Assembly: GCF_005217455.1 (NCBI RefSeq)
Contig: NZ_SZPQ01000014.1
Span: 100,308-164,307 of the forward strand
Length of the DNA stretch: 64,000 nucleotides
Source: Martelella alba
Lineage (GTDB): Bacteria > Pseudomonadota > Gammaproteobacteria > Enterobacterales > Enterobacteriaceae
Direction of reading: 5' to 3'
The notes under the pieces are model-generated. The model saw nothing but the letters and a program-made list of their open reading frames with translations, did no database searches and was not told where the DNA came from. Within the stretch, counting starts at the first letter, position 1. Each line of letters begins with the position of its first letter. Shown one piece after another: positions 10,965-21,361 of the stretch. A program made the position numbers and the translations under genes.

Positions 10965-13900
10965 AAATTCTGACCTTGCGGCTGAAAAACCTTAATGCCC
11001 TGCAAGGGGAGTGGAAAATCGATTTCACCGCCGCGCCTTTTGATCGCACATCGTTATTCGCCATTACCGGCCCGACCGGCGCCGGCAAATCCACTTTGCT
11101 CGACGCCATTTGCCTGGCGCTTTACCATCAAACGCCCCGCCTCGGCGATAACCCCGGTCAGGAGCTGATGACCCGGCATACCGCCGATGCGTTGGCCGAG
11201 GTCGAATTCGAGGTCAAAGGCGTCGGTTATCGGGCCTTCTGGAGTCAGCGGCGGGCCAAAAACCATCCCCAGGGCAATCTGCAACCGGTCAGGGCTGAAT
11301 TGGCCCGCATTGACGACGGCCGGATCCTGGCGGATAAAATCAACGATAAGCGGCGGAAGGTGGCGGAAATCACCGGACTGGATTTTGGCCGGTTCACGAA
11401 ATCCATGCTGCTGGCCCAGGGGGAGTTCGCCGCTTTTCTCAATGCCGATGCCAAACAACGCGCCGAGCTGCTGGAAGAATTGACCGGAACCGATATTTAC
11501 GGCCGGATCTCCGCCGAGGTCTTTGAGAGGCACAAAGCCGCCAAGGCACAACTGGACACGCTACAACTGCGCGCCGCCGCCATCCAACTCCTGAGTGAAT
11601 CGCAGTTGGCGGCGCTCGCCGATGATTTGCGGCAAAGCCAAGCGGCGGAATTACAGTTACAACAGGAACAGCGCACGGGACAACGGCATCTGGACTGGCT
11701 TAATCAGCGATGCCGGCTGGATGAGGCGCTTACCGGCGCTCGGGGAAAAAAAGAAGACGCCGAGGGAGCCCTGACTCTGGCCGAACCGGAACTGTCCCGG
11801 CTGGCGCGCGGCGAGCCGGCGGAGGCTTTGCGGCCCCTGCTGAACGCGTCTGCCGAACACGCGCTCCGTCAACGCCAGTCGGCGCAGTCGCTGGACCAGC
11901 AAATCGCTCTGCGCCAACAGGAACAACAGCGGATTCGGCCGCTGGAAGATGCGCTGGACAGCGCCCGCCAAGCCTGCCAGGCGCAAATGGCGTACCATCA
12001 GCGGCAACAGCAATTAATAGACGAGCGGATCACCCCGCTGGATCAGACGATAGCCGGTTTGGCGCGACAAGCCGAATCACAACGACGCGCCACGGAAACC
12101 CTGGCGGCGCAGCAGCAGCAAAAACGCCTGGCGTTGGAAGGCATGCAAGCCGACCTGTCCCGGACTGAACGACAATTGTCCGACGTCGAGCGGTTTCTGG
12201 CCGGTCATGACAACCACCGGCATTGGGGCGCGCAGTTGCCGTTATGGCGTGAACGCTTCGACAGACGGCGGCGGGAATGCCAGACGGCGGACGAGCTGGC
12301 CCGGCAAAAAGACGCGCTGTCGCAACAGCAACGGCAATGGCTTGAAGAATACCGCGCCTTGCAAACCGAAACCGACGAGCGCCGGCGGCGGGCGGATAGC
12401 ACGCGGGTCGACGTCGAACGCCAGGCGCGACAGCGGGACGCGCGCGAACAGTGTATGCCCATCGCCACGCTGGAAGAAACCTGGCGGTTAAGCCAGGGGC
12501 GGCGTCCGCAACGGAATGCCTTGGAACGGAGTTTGCTGCAATATCGGCGGCACCAGCAGGATCTGGCGGCGATTGTCGCGCGGTTGTCCGGACTGGACGT
12601 CGAATGCGGCGACCTGGCCGCCGTCCACGATACCCGTCGGCGGCAATGGATGGAAAAATCCTCGCTCTTGGAAGAGGTCGCCGCCCGTCATGAACTGGAA
12701 CTGCGGATAAGCGACCTGCAAGAACAGCGAACCCGATTACAACCGGGCCAGCCTTGTCCGTTATGCGGCGCCACGGATCATCCTTTCGCCACCCTGCTTC
12801 CCCGGACCGCGCCGGCCGAGACCGCAAGCCGCCGTCACGCGCTGGAGGAAGAGGTGGCGACATTGACCGCGCAAAGCATTGAGACCGAAACCCGCCACCA
12901 TTTACTGCAACAGCAACGGGATCAGACCGAGACCGAGCGGCAACGACGCGAAGCCGATATCGCCGCCGCCGACCGGCAATGGCGTCGGCTGGCCGCGGCG
13001 CTGGATTGCCGACCGCTCACCGATGACGCATCGAGCGCGGAAGACTGGCTGTCGGAACAAGAGACGCGGGAAATGGCGCTTGGCGAGCAGCTTGAGGCGC
13101 GCAGGCAGGCCGACCGGCAATGGCAGGCAGCCCGCGATGCCGCCAATGAGGCCATAACCGCTTGGCAAACGGCCGCCGGCCGGTTGGCCTTGCATGATCA
13201 ACGGCGCGAAACCGCCGAGCGGGATCTGGCGCTGGTCGCCCGACGCCTGGACGACCAGCGCCAGCTTATCGCCCGCCTGACCACAGAGATTGCGGCGGAT
13301 CTACAACCCAGGGGGCTCACCGTCCCCGAAGATCACGCCATTGACCCGTGGATGACGGACCGGCAGCGGGAGTGGCAATCCTGGTCAGAACAATCACAGC
13401 GGCAACAGGCGTTAACACCCGCCGTCGCCGCTCTGCGGGGCGAGATACGTCATCTGGGCGATGCGCTGGCGGAACGGGAAAAAGATCTGGAACACAGCGA
13501 GCGGCAACGTTTGCAAACCGATAATGAACTGGCGCGGGCCAGAGAGGAACGGCGCTCGCTGATAGGCGATGAGAGCGTGGCGCGGATAGGGGAAGCGCTT
13601 CGCCAGCAAGACAACCTGCTGGAGCAGGCCAGGCAGCGGGCGGAACAGCAGTTGCAACAGGCTCGGGAACGGTTGCAGCAATTGAACGGCGCTATCGACG
13701 CCCAGCGACAACAATTGCAGACGCTGGCCCAGGCGGCGCGGCAGGCCGCCGACACGCTGGACGACGCATTGCGCCGCAGCCCCTTCGCCGATACCGGCGA
13801 GCTGCAAGGGGCCTTGTTGCCCCCCGAAACGCGGGAACGGTTACAAGCCTTGCGCGAGCAGCTTACCGCAAGGCGGCAGCAAACCGGGGCATTGCTCGAA

Positions 13901-14680
13901 CAGGCGGAGTCGGCATGGCGGGAACTCGCCGCCCAGCGCCCGCCGACGCTTGAGGAGGAAGCGCAGCCGGCCGACGTGGAACGTCGTCTGGCCGAGATAA
14001 ACGGCCGTTTGGCGGAACATGCCCGGCATCAGGGCGGCATTCGCCAGCAATTGGCGGGCCACCAGGCGCGTTTGCAGGAACAACAGACGCTGATCGCGGC
14101 CATTGCCGCCGGCGAAGCGGCCTATGCGGACTGGGGTTTTCTCAATGAGTTGATAGGGTCCCGGGAGGGCGACAAATTCCGTAAATTCGCCCAGGGCCTG
14201 ACGCTGGGATATCTGGTGAGTCTGGCCAATCGGCAATTGCTGCGCCTGCATGATCGCTATCAGTTGCGACGCAAAGATGACGCCGAACTGGAATTGGAAG
14301 TCGTTGACACCTGGCAGGCGGAAGCGGCGCGGGATACCCGGACGTTGTCCGGCGGCGAAAGCTTCCTGGTCAGTCTGGCCCTGGCCTTGGCGCTCTCGGA
14401 CCTGGTCAGCCACAAAACCCGCATTGATTCCCTGTTTCTCGACGAAGGCTTCGGCACGTTGGACGCCGAAACGCTGGATATCGCCCTGGACGCACTGGAT
14501 ACGCTGAACGCCGGCGGCAAGATGATTGGCGTGATAAGCCACGTCGAGGCCATGAAGGAACGGATCCCGGTGCAAATTAAAGTCAGGAAGGTCAACGGAA
14601 TGGGCGTCAGCCGCCTTGAGGCGCGTTTCGCGGTGCGTCGGGGACAACATCAGCCGGCCCATGGCCGGCTTGACGATTAG
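10961..14680 (+). CDS. sbcC: SbcC, Rad50-like ATPase subunit of SbcCD
   Basis: SbcC is an SMC-type ATPase whose long coiled coils hold the nuclease on DNA ends. The 1239-residue product has Walker A GPTGAGKST (residues 37-45), two very long Gln/Arg/Glu-rich coiled coils, and a zinc hook CPLC at Cys599 and Cys602. The ABC signature LSGGESFLVSLALALALSD lies near residue 1130, and Walker B SLFLDEGFGTLD follows. Translation starts at GTG inside the sbcD stop region. It is longer than E. coli SbcC (about 1048 residues), mainly in the coils. The last dozen residues beyond the usual end (RRGQHQPAHGRLDD) are encoded by a GCCGGC...GCCGGC inverted repeat, so they may be a late extension. Confidence 0.97.
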   Translation: MKILTLRLKNLNALQGEWKIDFTAAPFDRTSLFAITGPTGAGKSTLLDAICLALYHQTPRLGDNPGQELMTRHTADALAEVEFEVKGVGYRAFWSQRRAKNHPQGNLQPVRAELARIDDGRILADKINDKRRKVAEITGLDFGRFTKSMLLAQGEFAAFLNADAKQRAELLEELTGTDIYGRISAEVFERHKAAKAQLDTLQLRAAAIQLLSESQLAALADDLRQSQAAELQLQQEQRTGQRHLDWLNQRCRLDEALTGARGKKEDAEGALTLAEPELSRLARGEPAEALRPLLNASAEHALRQRQSAQSLDQQIALRQQEQQRIRPLEDALDSARQACQAQMAYHQRQQQLIDERITPLDQTIAGLARQAESQRRATETLAAQQQQKRLALEGMQADLSRTERQLSDVERFLAGHDNHRHWGAQLPLWRERFDRRRRECQTADELARQKDALSQQQRQWLEEYRALQTETDERRRRADSTRVDVERQARQRDAREQCMPIATLEETWRLSQGRRPQRNALERSLLQYRRHQQDLAAIVARLSGLDVECGDLAAVHDTRRRQWMEKSSLLEEVAARHELELRISDLQEQRTRLQPGQPCPLCGATDHPFATLLPRTAPAETASRRHALEEEVATLTAQSIETETRHHLLQQQRDQTETERQRREADIAAADRQWRRLAAALDCRPLTDDASSAEDWLSEQETREMALGEQLEARRQADRQWQAARDAANEAITAWQTAAGRLALHDQRRETAERDLALVARRLDDQRQLIARLTTEIAADLQPRGLTVPEDHAIDPWMTDRQREWQSWSEQSQRQQALTPAVAALRGEIRHLGDALAEREKDLEHSERQRLQTDNELARAREERRSLIGDESVARIGEALRQQDNLLEQARQRAEQQLQQARERLQQLNGAIDAQRQQLQTLAQAARQAADTLDDALRRSPFADTGELQGALLPPETRERLQALREQLTARRQQTGALLEQAESAWRELAAQRPPTLEEEAQPADVERRLAEINGRLAEHARHQGGIRQQLAGHQARLQEQQTLIAAIAAGEAAYADWGFLNELIGSREGDKFRKFAQGLTLGYLVSLANRQLLRLHDRYQLRRKDDAELELEVVDTWQAEAARDTRTLSGGESFLVSLALALALSDLVSHKTRIDSLFLDEGFGTLDAETLDIALDALDTLNAGGKMIGVISHVEAMKERIPVQIKVRKVNGMGVSRLEARFAVRRGQHQPAHGRLDD

Positions 14681-14716
14681 CCTGCTTTTTGCTGCATTTC
14701 GCTGCGAAAAAAGGCC

Positions 14717-15748
14717 TTAAAAACGGTGACGGTGCGTGGCGCGTACGCCCCATAAACCGCAGAATGCGCTCACCACCGCGCCGATAAGCAGCGCGACGAA
14801 CGACCAGAGCGCCGATTTGGCAATGGCTTTAGCGGCGGCCGCGGCTTTCTGTTTGGCCTGCTCTTGCCATTGCTGCGCTTCATCGCGCAGGGTGTTGATA
14901 TTCTGCTCCATGTCTTCCAGCCGGTTTTTCGCCTCGGCGGCCATCCGCTGTTTATCGCGCATCAGGGCGTCAGTGGCCCGCTCGACTTCATCGGCGTTCA
15001 TACTGGTATTGCGGCTCAGCGCGTTATGTACGTCGTCCCGCTTGATCGCGGCTGAAAGATGATCGACGCGCTGTTTAAGCCGGTCGGACAAATGCGCCAT
15101 TTCGGCGTCGCTGTTATCCGGATTATCCAGTATGGCGCGGAACGTCCGTCGCATGTCCTCGCTGGCGGCGTGGATTTGCTTTGACAGGTAATCGGGCTGT
15201 AACGCGTCGATATTACTGTTACGCAGCGCATCCATGATCGCTTTCGGCGTTTGGTCCGGCGGCAGTTGCGCGTCGCGGCTCCATTGCCTGCCGGCCTCGT
15301 CCAGCCAGTCGCGCATGCCGCCATTGGGCGCCGTCAGTGACGACGCGATACCGGACGCCGCGCCGCCGGTGGCGGAAGCGATGGCGCCGATGGCATTGCC
15401 CGCCGCGCGTAAGGCCCCGCCGACAATCATGCCGCTTAGCACAATGGCGACAAGCAATGAGGTGGCCCAGACCAGGAAGCCGTGACTGATCCCCGCCGCG
15501 CCCGCCAGTCTTCCCGCCACAAACCCGCCCGCGGCCAGACTTATCAGGACCGAGACGAAAGACCAGATCGTCACCGCGGTGCCGACCCCCTGCGTCGACT
15601 GCCCGGCGGTGGGATCCACTATGGCGAGTCCCAGCGCCGTACCCAGCACCGACAGTAAAATGGATATTGCCAACACGGTAAATACGCCGCCGATGATTGC
15701 GCCCCAGGCTGTAATCCTTGGCGTTGCGGCCAGAGTATGCGTTTCCAT
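14717..15748 (-). CDS. Unidentified inner-membrane protein with a coiled-coil domain
   Basis: The function is not recognised. The 343-residue product has three N-terminal hydrophobic spans rich in Gly/Ala (residues about 15-45, 60-85, 90-125). A soluble stretch of about 170 residues follows with an amphipathic, heptad-like segment (KQRMAAEAKNRLEDMEQNIN), then a fourth span near the C-terminus and a basic tail (RATHRHRF). The ATG at 15748 follows GGAGAAGGTTAT. It stands alone, convergent with sbcC and divergent from rdgC. The pattern resembles small conserved enterobacterial membrane proteins of unknown role; nothing supports an enzyme or transporter assignment. Confidence 0.8.
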   Translation of the reverse strand: METHTLAATPRITAWGAIIGGVFTVLAISILLSVLGTALGLAIVDPTAGQSTQGVGTAVTIWSFVSVLISLAAGGFVAGRLAGAAGISHGFLVWATSLLVAIVLSGMIVGGALRAAGNAIGAIASATGGAASGIASSLTAPNGGMRDWLDEAGRQWSRDAQLPPDQTPKAIMDALRNSNIDALQPDYLSKQIHAASEDMRRTFRAILDNPDNSDAEMAHLSDRLKQRVDHLSAAIKRDDVHNALSRNTSMNADEVERATDALMRDKQRMAAEAKNRLEDMEQNINTLRDEAQQWQEQAKQKAAAAAKAIAKSALWSFVALLIGAVVSAFCGLWGVRATHRHRF

Positions 15749-16043
15749 ATAACCTTCTCCTGAATATTCTCTCCTGTAGCGACAGGCTACGCACTTAACG
15801 TAGTTTATGTTGACGCGAATTCAAGAATACCCAAGGTGGCAAACTGATTACATTTAATTGATTTCAAAAGCATATATTACGTTTGTAGCCTATTCCCGCG
15901 GGGGTTAGCGGCGTAACCGGTTCGGCCACCGATGCGGCAAACCCGGAAAATTCCATAGCTGAGGGTATGGCCTAATGCGGTATGATGCGCGCTGCGTTTG
16001 AAAACATGCGCGCCGTGGCGCGCCCGTTCAGGGATTAATAATA

Positions 16044-16952
16044 ATGTTCTGGTTTAAAAACCTTATGATTTACCGTTTGACCCGTTCCCTCGAAACGTCG
16101 GCGGACGACATGGAAAAACTGCTGGCCCAAGCGGCCTTTACTCCCTGCGGCAGTCAGGACATGGCGAAATCCGGCTGGGTGTCGCCGCTGGGACCGAAAA
16201 GCGAAGCCCTGACCCATGTCGCCGGGGGGCAAATCATGGTGTGTGTCCGCAAGGAAGAAAAAATATTGCCCTCCTCGGTGGTCAAACAGGAACTGCAGGG
16301 GAAAATCGACCGGCTTGAAGCCGAACAGAGCCGAAAACTGCGTAAAGTCGAAAAAGACAGTTTGAAGGATGAAGTATTGTTCAACCTGATGCCGCGGGCT
16401 TTCAGCCGCTTCAGCCAGACCTTTATCTGGCTGGACACGGTAACGGATCGGGTGATGGTCGACGCCGCCAGCGCCAAGAAAGCCGAAGACGCCCTGGCGC
16501 TGCTGCGTAAATCCCTCGGATCCCTGCCGGTGGTGCCGCTGACGCTGGACACCCCCGTCGAACTGACCCTGACCGAGTGGGTGCGCGGCGAACCACCGGC
16601 CGGTTTTACCGTGCAGGATGAGGCCGAATTAAAAGCGCTGTTGGAAGAAGGCGGCATCATCCGCTGTAAAAAACAGGATCTCGCCAGCGATGAAATCGCC
16701 GCCCATATCGAAGCGGGAAAACAGGTCACCAAACTGGCGCTGGACTGGCGGGAACGCATCCAGTTCGTTCTGGCCGACGATGCGTGCGTGAAACGGCTAA
16801 AATTCGCCGATACGCTACGCGAGCGGAATGAAGATATCGATAAAGAAGACGCGGCCCAGCGCTTTGACGCGGATTTTATTCTGATGACCGGCGAGCTATC
16901 GGCGCTGATGACCGAATTGACCGAGGCGCTGGGCGGCGAACCCCAGCGCTAG
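16044..16952 (+). CDS. rdgC: Recombination-associated protein RdgC
   Basis: RdgC is a nucleoid-associated ring-forming DNA-binding protein that limits RecA activity. The 302-residue product opens [14 protein letters not shown] and contains the family segments [18 protein letters not shown] and a Lys-rich [15 protein letters not shown] region. Length and sequence match the family closely. Its position upstream of the convergent ppnP matches E. coli. Confidence 0.98.
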   Translation: MFWFKNLMIYRLTRSLETSADDMEKLLAQAAFTPCGSQDMAKSGWVSPLGPKSEALTHVAGGQIMVCVRKEEKILPSSVVKQELQGKIDRLEAEQSRKLRKVEKDSLKDEVLFNLMPRAFSRFSQTFIWLDTVTDRVMVDAASAKKAEDALALLRKSLGSLPVVPLTLDTPVELTLTEWVRGEPPAGFTVQDEAELKALLEEGGIIRCKKQDLASDEIAAHIEAGKQVTKLALDWRERIQFVLADDACVKRLKFADTLRERNEDIDKEDAAQRFDADFILMTGELSALMTELTEALGGEPQR

Positions 16953-16974
16953 ACGCCCGGCCGAGATTCACCGT

Positions 16975-16994
16975 CAGGACGGATTTTCGTCCTG
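16975..16994. terminator. Hairpin between convergent rdgC and ppnP
   Basis: CAGGACG pairs with CGTCCTG around ATTTT-like loop bases GATTTT. Neither side has a strong T tract, so termination is uncertain. Confidence 0.4.
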
Positions 16995-16998
16995 GCGC

Positions 16999-17289
16999 CT
17001 ATTTATTCAAATACTTGCACAGGTAAGCGCTGGGTTCGGCCACCTGAAGGGAAAACTCGCTTTTGGCAGGAACACTGAATGTCTCGCCGGGCATGAACAC
17101 CCGCCAATCATGCGTACCGGGCAGCAACACTTTCAACGCGCCATTAATGACCGTCATTTCCTCGGGCTGGGCCGTGGTGAAAGTATAGTCGCCGGCCGCC
17201 ATGACGCCGACGCTGGCGCGACCGATACTGGGGGAGTCGAATCCGATGGATTTCACTTTACCGGCAAAATACTCATTTACATTCAGCAT
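16999..17289 (-). CDS. ppnP: Pyrimidine/purine nucleoside phosphorylase PpnP
   Basis: PpnP (YaiE) is a small cupin-fold nucleoside phosphorylase acting on several nucleosides. The 96-residue product starts [18 protein letters not shown] and has the conserved [26 protein letters not shown] and [16 protein letters not shown]. The frame is open to 17418, but only the ATG at 17289, preceded by AAGGAAA, gives the family N-terminus. It is convergent with rdgC, as in E. coli. Confidence 0.95.
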   Translation of the reverse strand: MLNVNEYFAGKVKSIGFDSPSIGRASVGVMAAGDYTFTTAQPEEMTVINGALKVLLPGTHDWRVFMPGETFSVPAKSEFSLQVAEPSAYLCKYLNK

Positions 17290-17392
17290 GTATATTTTCC
17301 TTGGTTTATCAATAAGTCCCTCATAGTAAAAGCTGAAATGACGTTTTGTCACGTTCTGAAAGAGAAAAACACCGGCGATCCGGCAGAAAACC

Positions 17393-18163
17393 TCAACGCC
17401 GAAGCCAGTCGTCATCACCGATTTTTTCAGCCAGACTCTGCGTTGCCGCTTTCAGACTGGTCAATAGCGAATGCGGGAAATCATCACTGTCGCTTAAACT
17501 TGGGAAGGTCAGGCACAGACCGACGCGTTCATTGCGTAGCGGATGCCGTAGGGCGGTGGCCAGCTCGCTATAATCAGGACGGGTTTCATTGCGGGCATAG
17601 GACCACCCCTGGCGACGTACCACGGTGAGGCGCTCCAGTAAACGGGTAAGGCCATGTTGCGAAAAAGCCGCATAGGCCGGGGCGTCCGGCACCAGACGCG
17701 CGATAATATCGCGCTCGGCATAGCCGGACAGCAGCGCGCGGCCAGCGGCGGTGTGCGCGGCCGGCAAAAGATGGTCAACGGCAAAATAATCCGGCCGCTC
17801 GGCGTGGCCGGCGGTAATCGAGGTAATCCGCACATGCTCCTTTTCCAGTACGCAGACGAAACCGGCGCAGTCATGCAGGGCGGCCAGGCGTTCCACCGCC
17901 GGCGCGACCAAATCGACCAACGGCTTGGCGTGGTAGGGGCTGCCGACGGCCAAAAACAAATCCCCCACCGAATAAAGCCGGTTGACGGGATTGCGTACCA
18001 GTAATCCTTGACCTTCCATGGCGATAAGTAGGCGGGATAGCGTGCTTTTCGGTAAAGGCAGACGGCTGGCCACGTCGCTGAAAGATAACCCCGACTGGCG
18101 TAGCGAAACATCTTCACGGGCAAACAGTTTTAGCACTGCGGAGGCGTTTTCTAAGGTAGACAT
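17393..18163 (-). CDS. IclR-family transcriptional regulator
   Basis: This predicted DNA-binding regulator has an N-terminal winged helix-turn-helix (residues about 1-60, with [19 protein letters not shown]) and a C-terminal IclR effector domain (about 75-250, with [19 protein letters not shown] and a closing segment). Such proteins often control catabolic genes next to them, but none is adjacent: the neighbours are ppnP and yaiA. It occupies the slot where E. coli has aroM, so it looks like a replacement or insertion in a conserved block. The effector and target are unknown. Confidence 0.9.
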   Translation of the reverse strand: MSTLENASAVLKLFAREDVSLRQSGLSFSDVASRLPLPKSTLSRLLIAMEGQGLLVRNPVNRLYSVGDLFLAVGSPYHAKPLVDLVAPAVERLAALHDCAGFVCVLEKEHVRITSITAGHAERPDYFAVDHLLPAAHTAAGRALLSGYAERDIIARLVPDAPAYAAFSQHGLTRLLERLTVVRRQGWSYARNETRPDYSELATALRHPLRNERVGLCLTFPSLSDSDDFPHSLLTSLKAATQSLAEKIGDDDWLRR

Positions 18164-18542
18164 GATAACTTTGCATTTTGGCTATTTTTTAACAGCAGGT
18201 TAGTCCATCTTTAAGTGGTCGCCGCTGTTCGTCAAGACAATATTTTTCCCCCGCGACGGACGGCAGACAAACATATCGTCACCGTTGACACGGACATGAC
18301 GTTAACCGAAAGAGTCAGGGGAACATGAGGAAAACCCGGCTAAAAACCGGCATAATTCAGCGTATTATACGGTATTAGCACGGTTACTGGCCTTGTGTCG
18401 TCCATTAAGGCGGTTAATGGCTCAAACGATCGGTTATCCCGCCGCCGGCAACGGCAACGCGGCGGCCACAACCGGTGGGGAAGGCGCGGGTTCCCAAGGC
18501 GCGGGGCGGCATTGGAACAGACCGTTTGCCGCGCCGCGGCCG
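18164..18542. other. IclR-gene/yaiA intergenic region
   Basis: This 379-bp stretch contains the upstream region of the IclR gene (an AT-rich patch at about 18165-18200 is a likely promoter area) and the 3' region of yaiA. No gene or clear terminator was seen. Confidence 0.4.
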
Positions 18543-18734
18543 TCAGGCATCGCTTTTACCCTGATACCGTTGCTTGGCGTCCAAGGCTTCCTGCTCGGAA
18601 GGGTGTTCGCTGATAAGCGTATCCGGCCTTGGATGATTGGCGCGCAGCTCGTAGACTTGCTGGGTTCTGCCGGGCAATCCTTTTTCCTTTCGCACAATAT
18701 GGGCTTCACGGGGATACGGTGGTTTACTCGCCAT
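18543..18734 (-). CDS. yaiA: YaiA family protein
   Basis: This is a 63-residue conserved enterobacterial protein of unknown biochemical role. The product [14 protein letters not shown]... matches YaiA, with conserved [17 protein letters not shown] and EALDAKQRY. Two ATGs lie 6 bp apart (18740 and 18734). The AAAGGAGA sequence is too close to the first and about 8 bp from the second, so 18734 is preferred. It lies downstream of aroL on the same strand as in E. coli, probably in one transcript. Confidence 0.93.
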   Translation of the reverse strand: MASKPPYPREAHIVRKEKGLPGRTQQVYELRANHPRPDTLISEHPSEQEALDAKQRYQGKSDA

Positions 18735-18816
18735 GGTCATTTCTCCTTTGATGCAACGAGACCCATTAAGTATAGCCGACAGCGCCGCATCCCGCCCCAC
18801 AGAGCGCGGGGGTGTC

Positions 18817-19350
18817 TTAACCGGCGGCGCAGGGGCAAAGTTGGCGCATAATCGCCAAGACCACATCCTGCGGCGCGGCGCTGGCGTCAAGCACATGATG
18901 GGCGGCATCCTGATACAGCGATTCGCGCGCCAGCAGGATTTCCTCGATTTCCTCGGTGATCGGCCGGCCAGTGAGACTGGGCCGCTGTTCCTCCTGAGGA
19001 ACCGTCGACAAACGATGGGCCAGTACAGCCGCCGCCGCATGCAAATAGACCACGATACCGTGCTCCCGCATAAACCGCCGGTTGGCCTCGGACAAAACGA
19101 TACCGCCGCCGGTGGCGATAACCTGATGACCACAGGCGCCGGTGACCTTGTGCAATATCTCGCTTTCTCTGGCCCGGAAACCGGTCCATCCCTCGGTTTC
19201 CACTATCCGGGCCACACTTTGGCCGGTGGACGCCAGCAATGCATGATCGGTATCGCTAAACTGAAATCCCAGAGCCTGGGCCAGCGCGCAGCCTACGGTG
19301 GTTTTACCGCAACCCCTCGCGCCGACCAAATAAATGGGCTGAGTAATCAA
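18817..19350 (-). CDS. aroL: Shikimate kinase II (AroL)
   Basis: AroL phosphorylates shikimate to shikimate 3-phosphate in aromatic amino-acid synthesis. The 177-residue product has the P-loop GARGCGKTT, the shikimate-binding DTD in [27 protein letters not shown] and the lid RPSLTGRPI. No ATG gives the right start: the homologous N-terminus (TQPIYLVG) is preceded by TTG ATT, with AAAGGAAA about 6 bp before the TTG at 19350, so TTG is called as the start. yaiA follows. TyrR-type boxes known from E. coli aroL were not found by eye. Confidence 0.93.
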   Translation of the reverse strand: MITQPIYLVGARGCGKTTVGCALAQALGFQFSDTDHALLASTGQSVARIVETEGWTGFRARESEILHKVTGACGHQVIATGGGIVLSEANRRFMREHGIVVYLHAAAAVLAHRLSTVPQEEQRPSLTGRPITEEIEEILLARESLYQDAAHHVLDASAAPQDVVLAIMRQLCPCAAG

Positions 19351-19603
19351 CTGATTTCCTTTTGTTATTAACTGCAATCGCAAGGTTGGCCGTGTTCGGC
19401 CCGTTCGATCGGCGGCAATTCTGGCAGCAATGGCCCCTCGCGTCCAGTCCGGATCACGCCATCGAGACCCGTACTTCAGCAACGATCATGATTGCCCGCG
19501 CATTGGGCATACCCGCCACTACCGTTGCGACTAGGCGGCAATCGTCGGAAACGCATTCAGCTCGCCGGCGGCGATAGGAAGATGACGGGTACTTGGTAAA
19601 TCA

Positions 19604-19683
19604 TTTAAGTCGCATCGCTTACGCCGTCACTGGGGATGAGCAAGGCAACCGACGAAGAGGCGACGGGAAGTATGGCGAGTATA
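19604..19683 (+). repeat. Internally deleted ERIC element
   Basis: The left end AAGTCGCATCGC and the right half CACTGGGGATGAGCAAGGC...GGGAAGTATGGCGAGTATA match ERIC, while the central left arm and loop (about 45 bp) are missing. Confidence 0.75.
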
Positions 19684-19718
19684 TAACATATTTTTAATGG
19701 GGTTGTCTCCCCGACCAA

Positions 19719-19755
19719 AGAAAAAACCGGCGCTGGCATTGTCGGACAACGCCGG
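19719..19755 (-). terminator. Terminator of the Rieske/FAD oxidoreductase gene
   Basis: On the minus strand CCGGCG...CGCCGG encloses an inner TTGTC/GACAA hairpin and is followed by six T. It lies about 60 bp past the stop at 19817. Confidence 0.75.
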
Positions 19756-19816
19756 ACAACCGCGGCGGCTTATCCTACGGGCCGCCCCGGCGCCGCTCCC
19801 CTGGACGTTCGGTGGC

Positions 19817-21361
19817 TTACTTTCCGGGTTCGGCCACCTCGTTGACGATGCGTCGCGCCTCGCGCAGGGTGAGCGGTTCGCCCATCCTGACCAACAGGGT
19901 GCCGGTGGTGCGCATACGGCCGGCGGCCACCACGGCCGCCAAGCGTTCATCCCGGCTAAACAGCGCCACGAAATCGTCTTTATCGGGGGAGCCGAAAATG
20001 TCGATATCATCCCAATCAGTGGCATGGCCCAGATATTCATAGCGGACGCCATAATGTTGGGTCCAGAAATAGGGTATCGCATGATAGGCGTCGTTCCCGC
20101 CTATCATCGCGGCGGCGGCGATGCGCCCCTGCTGCTGCGCCACCCGCCAATGCTCAATGCGCGTGGGCCGGCCATTAAGCGCAAACGTGGCGATATCGCC
20201 GATAGCGTAAACATCCTGACCGGCCGACATGGCCGAATCCACGCTCAGGCTGCCGTCGTCATTGAGCGGCAAATCGTGAATAAAACCGGTGGACGGCGCG
20301 ACGCCGGTGGCCAATAAAACCAAATCGCCGTCAACGCGCCGGCCGTCCTTAAGGATAACCCCGGTTACCCGCTGTTCGCCGTCGAATGACGCCGGTTCGC
20401 CGTCGACGAATTTCACTCCCCTGTCCTCGTGGCGACGACGAAAAAACGTCGCCAGTACGGTACCGAATTGTTGCTCAAAGGGCAGCGGACGCTTTGCCAC
20501 CACCGTGATATCGACATTCCGTTTGCGTAACGCCGCCGCCATCTCCATACCGATAAAGCTGTTACCGATGATGACCAGCCGATGCCGTTTTTCCACCGCG
20601 CTCATCAGGGCCGCCGCGTGTTCCCAACTGCGTAGCACTTCGACGCCCAGCAGCGCCTTACCGGGCAAATCCGGCCGGCGGGGCGTGCCGCCGGTCGCCA
20701 ACAGCAACCGCCGGTAAGGTATGATGCCGCCATCAGCCAGGCGCAGCTTACGCTCTTTAACGCACAATGCCTCGACATCACCCGTTATCCGCTCGATGTG
20801 TTCTTCGCGGTAGAAACGTGTCTCCAGTAACGCGGGCACCTCATCGAGGGCCATATCCCCCTGCGGAACGAATTTGGATAAGGCGGTGCGGTCATAGGGA
20901 GCCTGTTTCTCGCGGTCGATGACGATTAATCGTCCGGCATAACCTTTGTCACGCAGCGCCTTGACGGCGGCGCTGCCGCCGGCGCCCGCCCCCACCACCA
21001 CCAGCGCTTCCGTGTCCGATTCAACGGCAATGGACGGGACGCCTGGTTGAGCCATCGGCGAGGGGTCGATCCACACGGCGTTCCCTTCGATGTTGACCGG
21101 GTATCGCTTAAGGGAACGCAGCGCCGGCGGATCCTCCAATGTACCGTCAAGGGAAAAGACGGATTTATGCCAGGGACAAATCAATTTCCCTTGGCAAACG
21201 GCGCCTTTTTCCAGCGGCGCGCCGGAATGGGGACAGGCCGCCTCCAGCGCGAAGACTTTATCGCCCAGTTTGACCAGCACGATGTCGGTTCCATCGACGC
21301 TGATTTTTTGGGGTTCCGATTCCGCCATGGCGGATAACGACATGACTCTTTGAAAAGCCAC
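19817..21361 (-). CDS. Rieske [2Fe-2S]/FAD pyridine-nucleotide oxidoreductase (AIFM3-like)
   Basis: This fusion enzyme resembles bacterial apoptosis-inducing-factor-like ferredoxin reductases. From the chosen start (514 residues) an N-terminal Rieske domain shows CPHSGAP (Cys43, His45) and CPWH (Cys62, His65). The FAD-binding VVVGAGAGGSAAV follows at about 120, then NAD-binding LVIIGNSFIGMEMA, and the second FAD motif in VYAIGDIATF. The frame is open to 21604, but GTG at 21361 has AAGGAG 6 bp upstream and directly precedes the Rieske domain. It probably transfers electrons from NAD(P)H through FAD to a Rieske centre, but the acceptor is unknown. It stands alone with its own terminator. Confidence 0.88.
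   Translation of the reverse strand: MAFQRVMSLSAMAESEPQKISVDGTDIVLVKLGDKVFALEAACPHSGAPLEKGAVCQGKLICPWHKSVFSLDGTLEDPPALRSLKRYPVNIEGNAVWIDPSPMAQPGVPSIAVESDTEALVVVGAGAGGSAAVKALRDKGYAGRLIVIDREKQAPYDRTALSKFVPQGDMALDEVPALLETRFYREEHIERITGDVEALCVKERKLRLADGGIIPYRRLLLATGGTPRRPDLPGKALLGVEVLRSWEHAAALMSAVEKRHRLVIIGNSFIGMEMAAALRKRNVDITVVAKRPLPFEQQFGTVLATFFRRRHEDRGVKFVDGEPASFDGEQRVTGVILKDGRRVDGDLVLLATGVAPSTGFIHDLPLNDDGSLSVDSAMSAGQDVYAIGDIATFALNGRPTRIEHWRVAQQQGRIAAAAMIGGNDAYHAIPYFWTQHYGVRYEYLGHATDWDDIDIFGSPDKDDFVALFSRDERLAAVVAAGRMRTTGTLLVRMGEPLTLREARRIVNEVAEPGK

Larger units (their letters stand above)
19351..19816. other. Intergenic region between aroL and the Rieske/FAD gene
   Basis: This gap carries the aroL upstream region, a shortened ERIC copy (19604-19683) and the terminator of the oxidoreductase gene (19719-19755). 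Nothing protein-coding was recognised. Confidence 0.5.
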
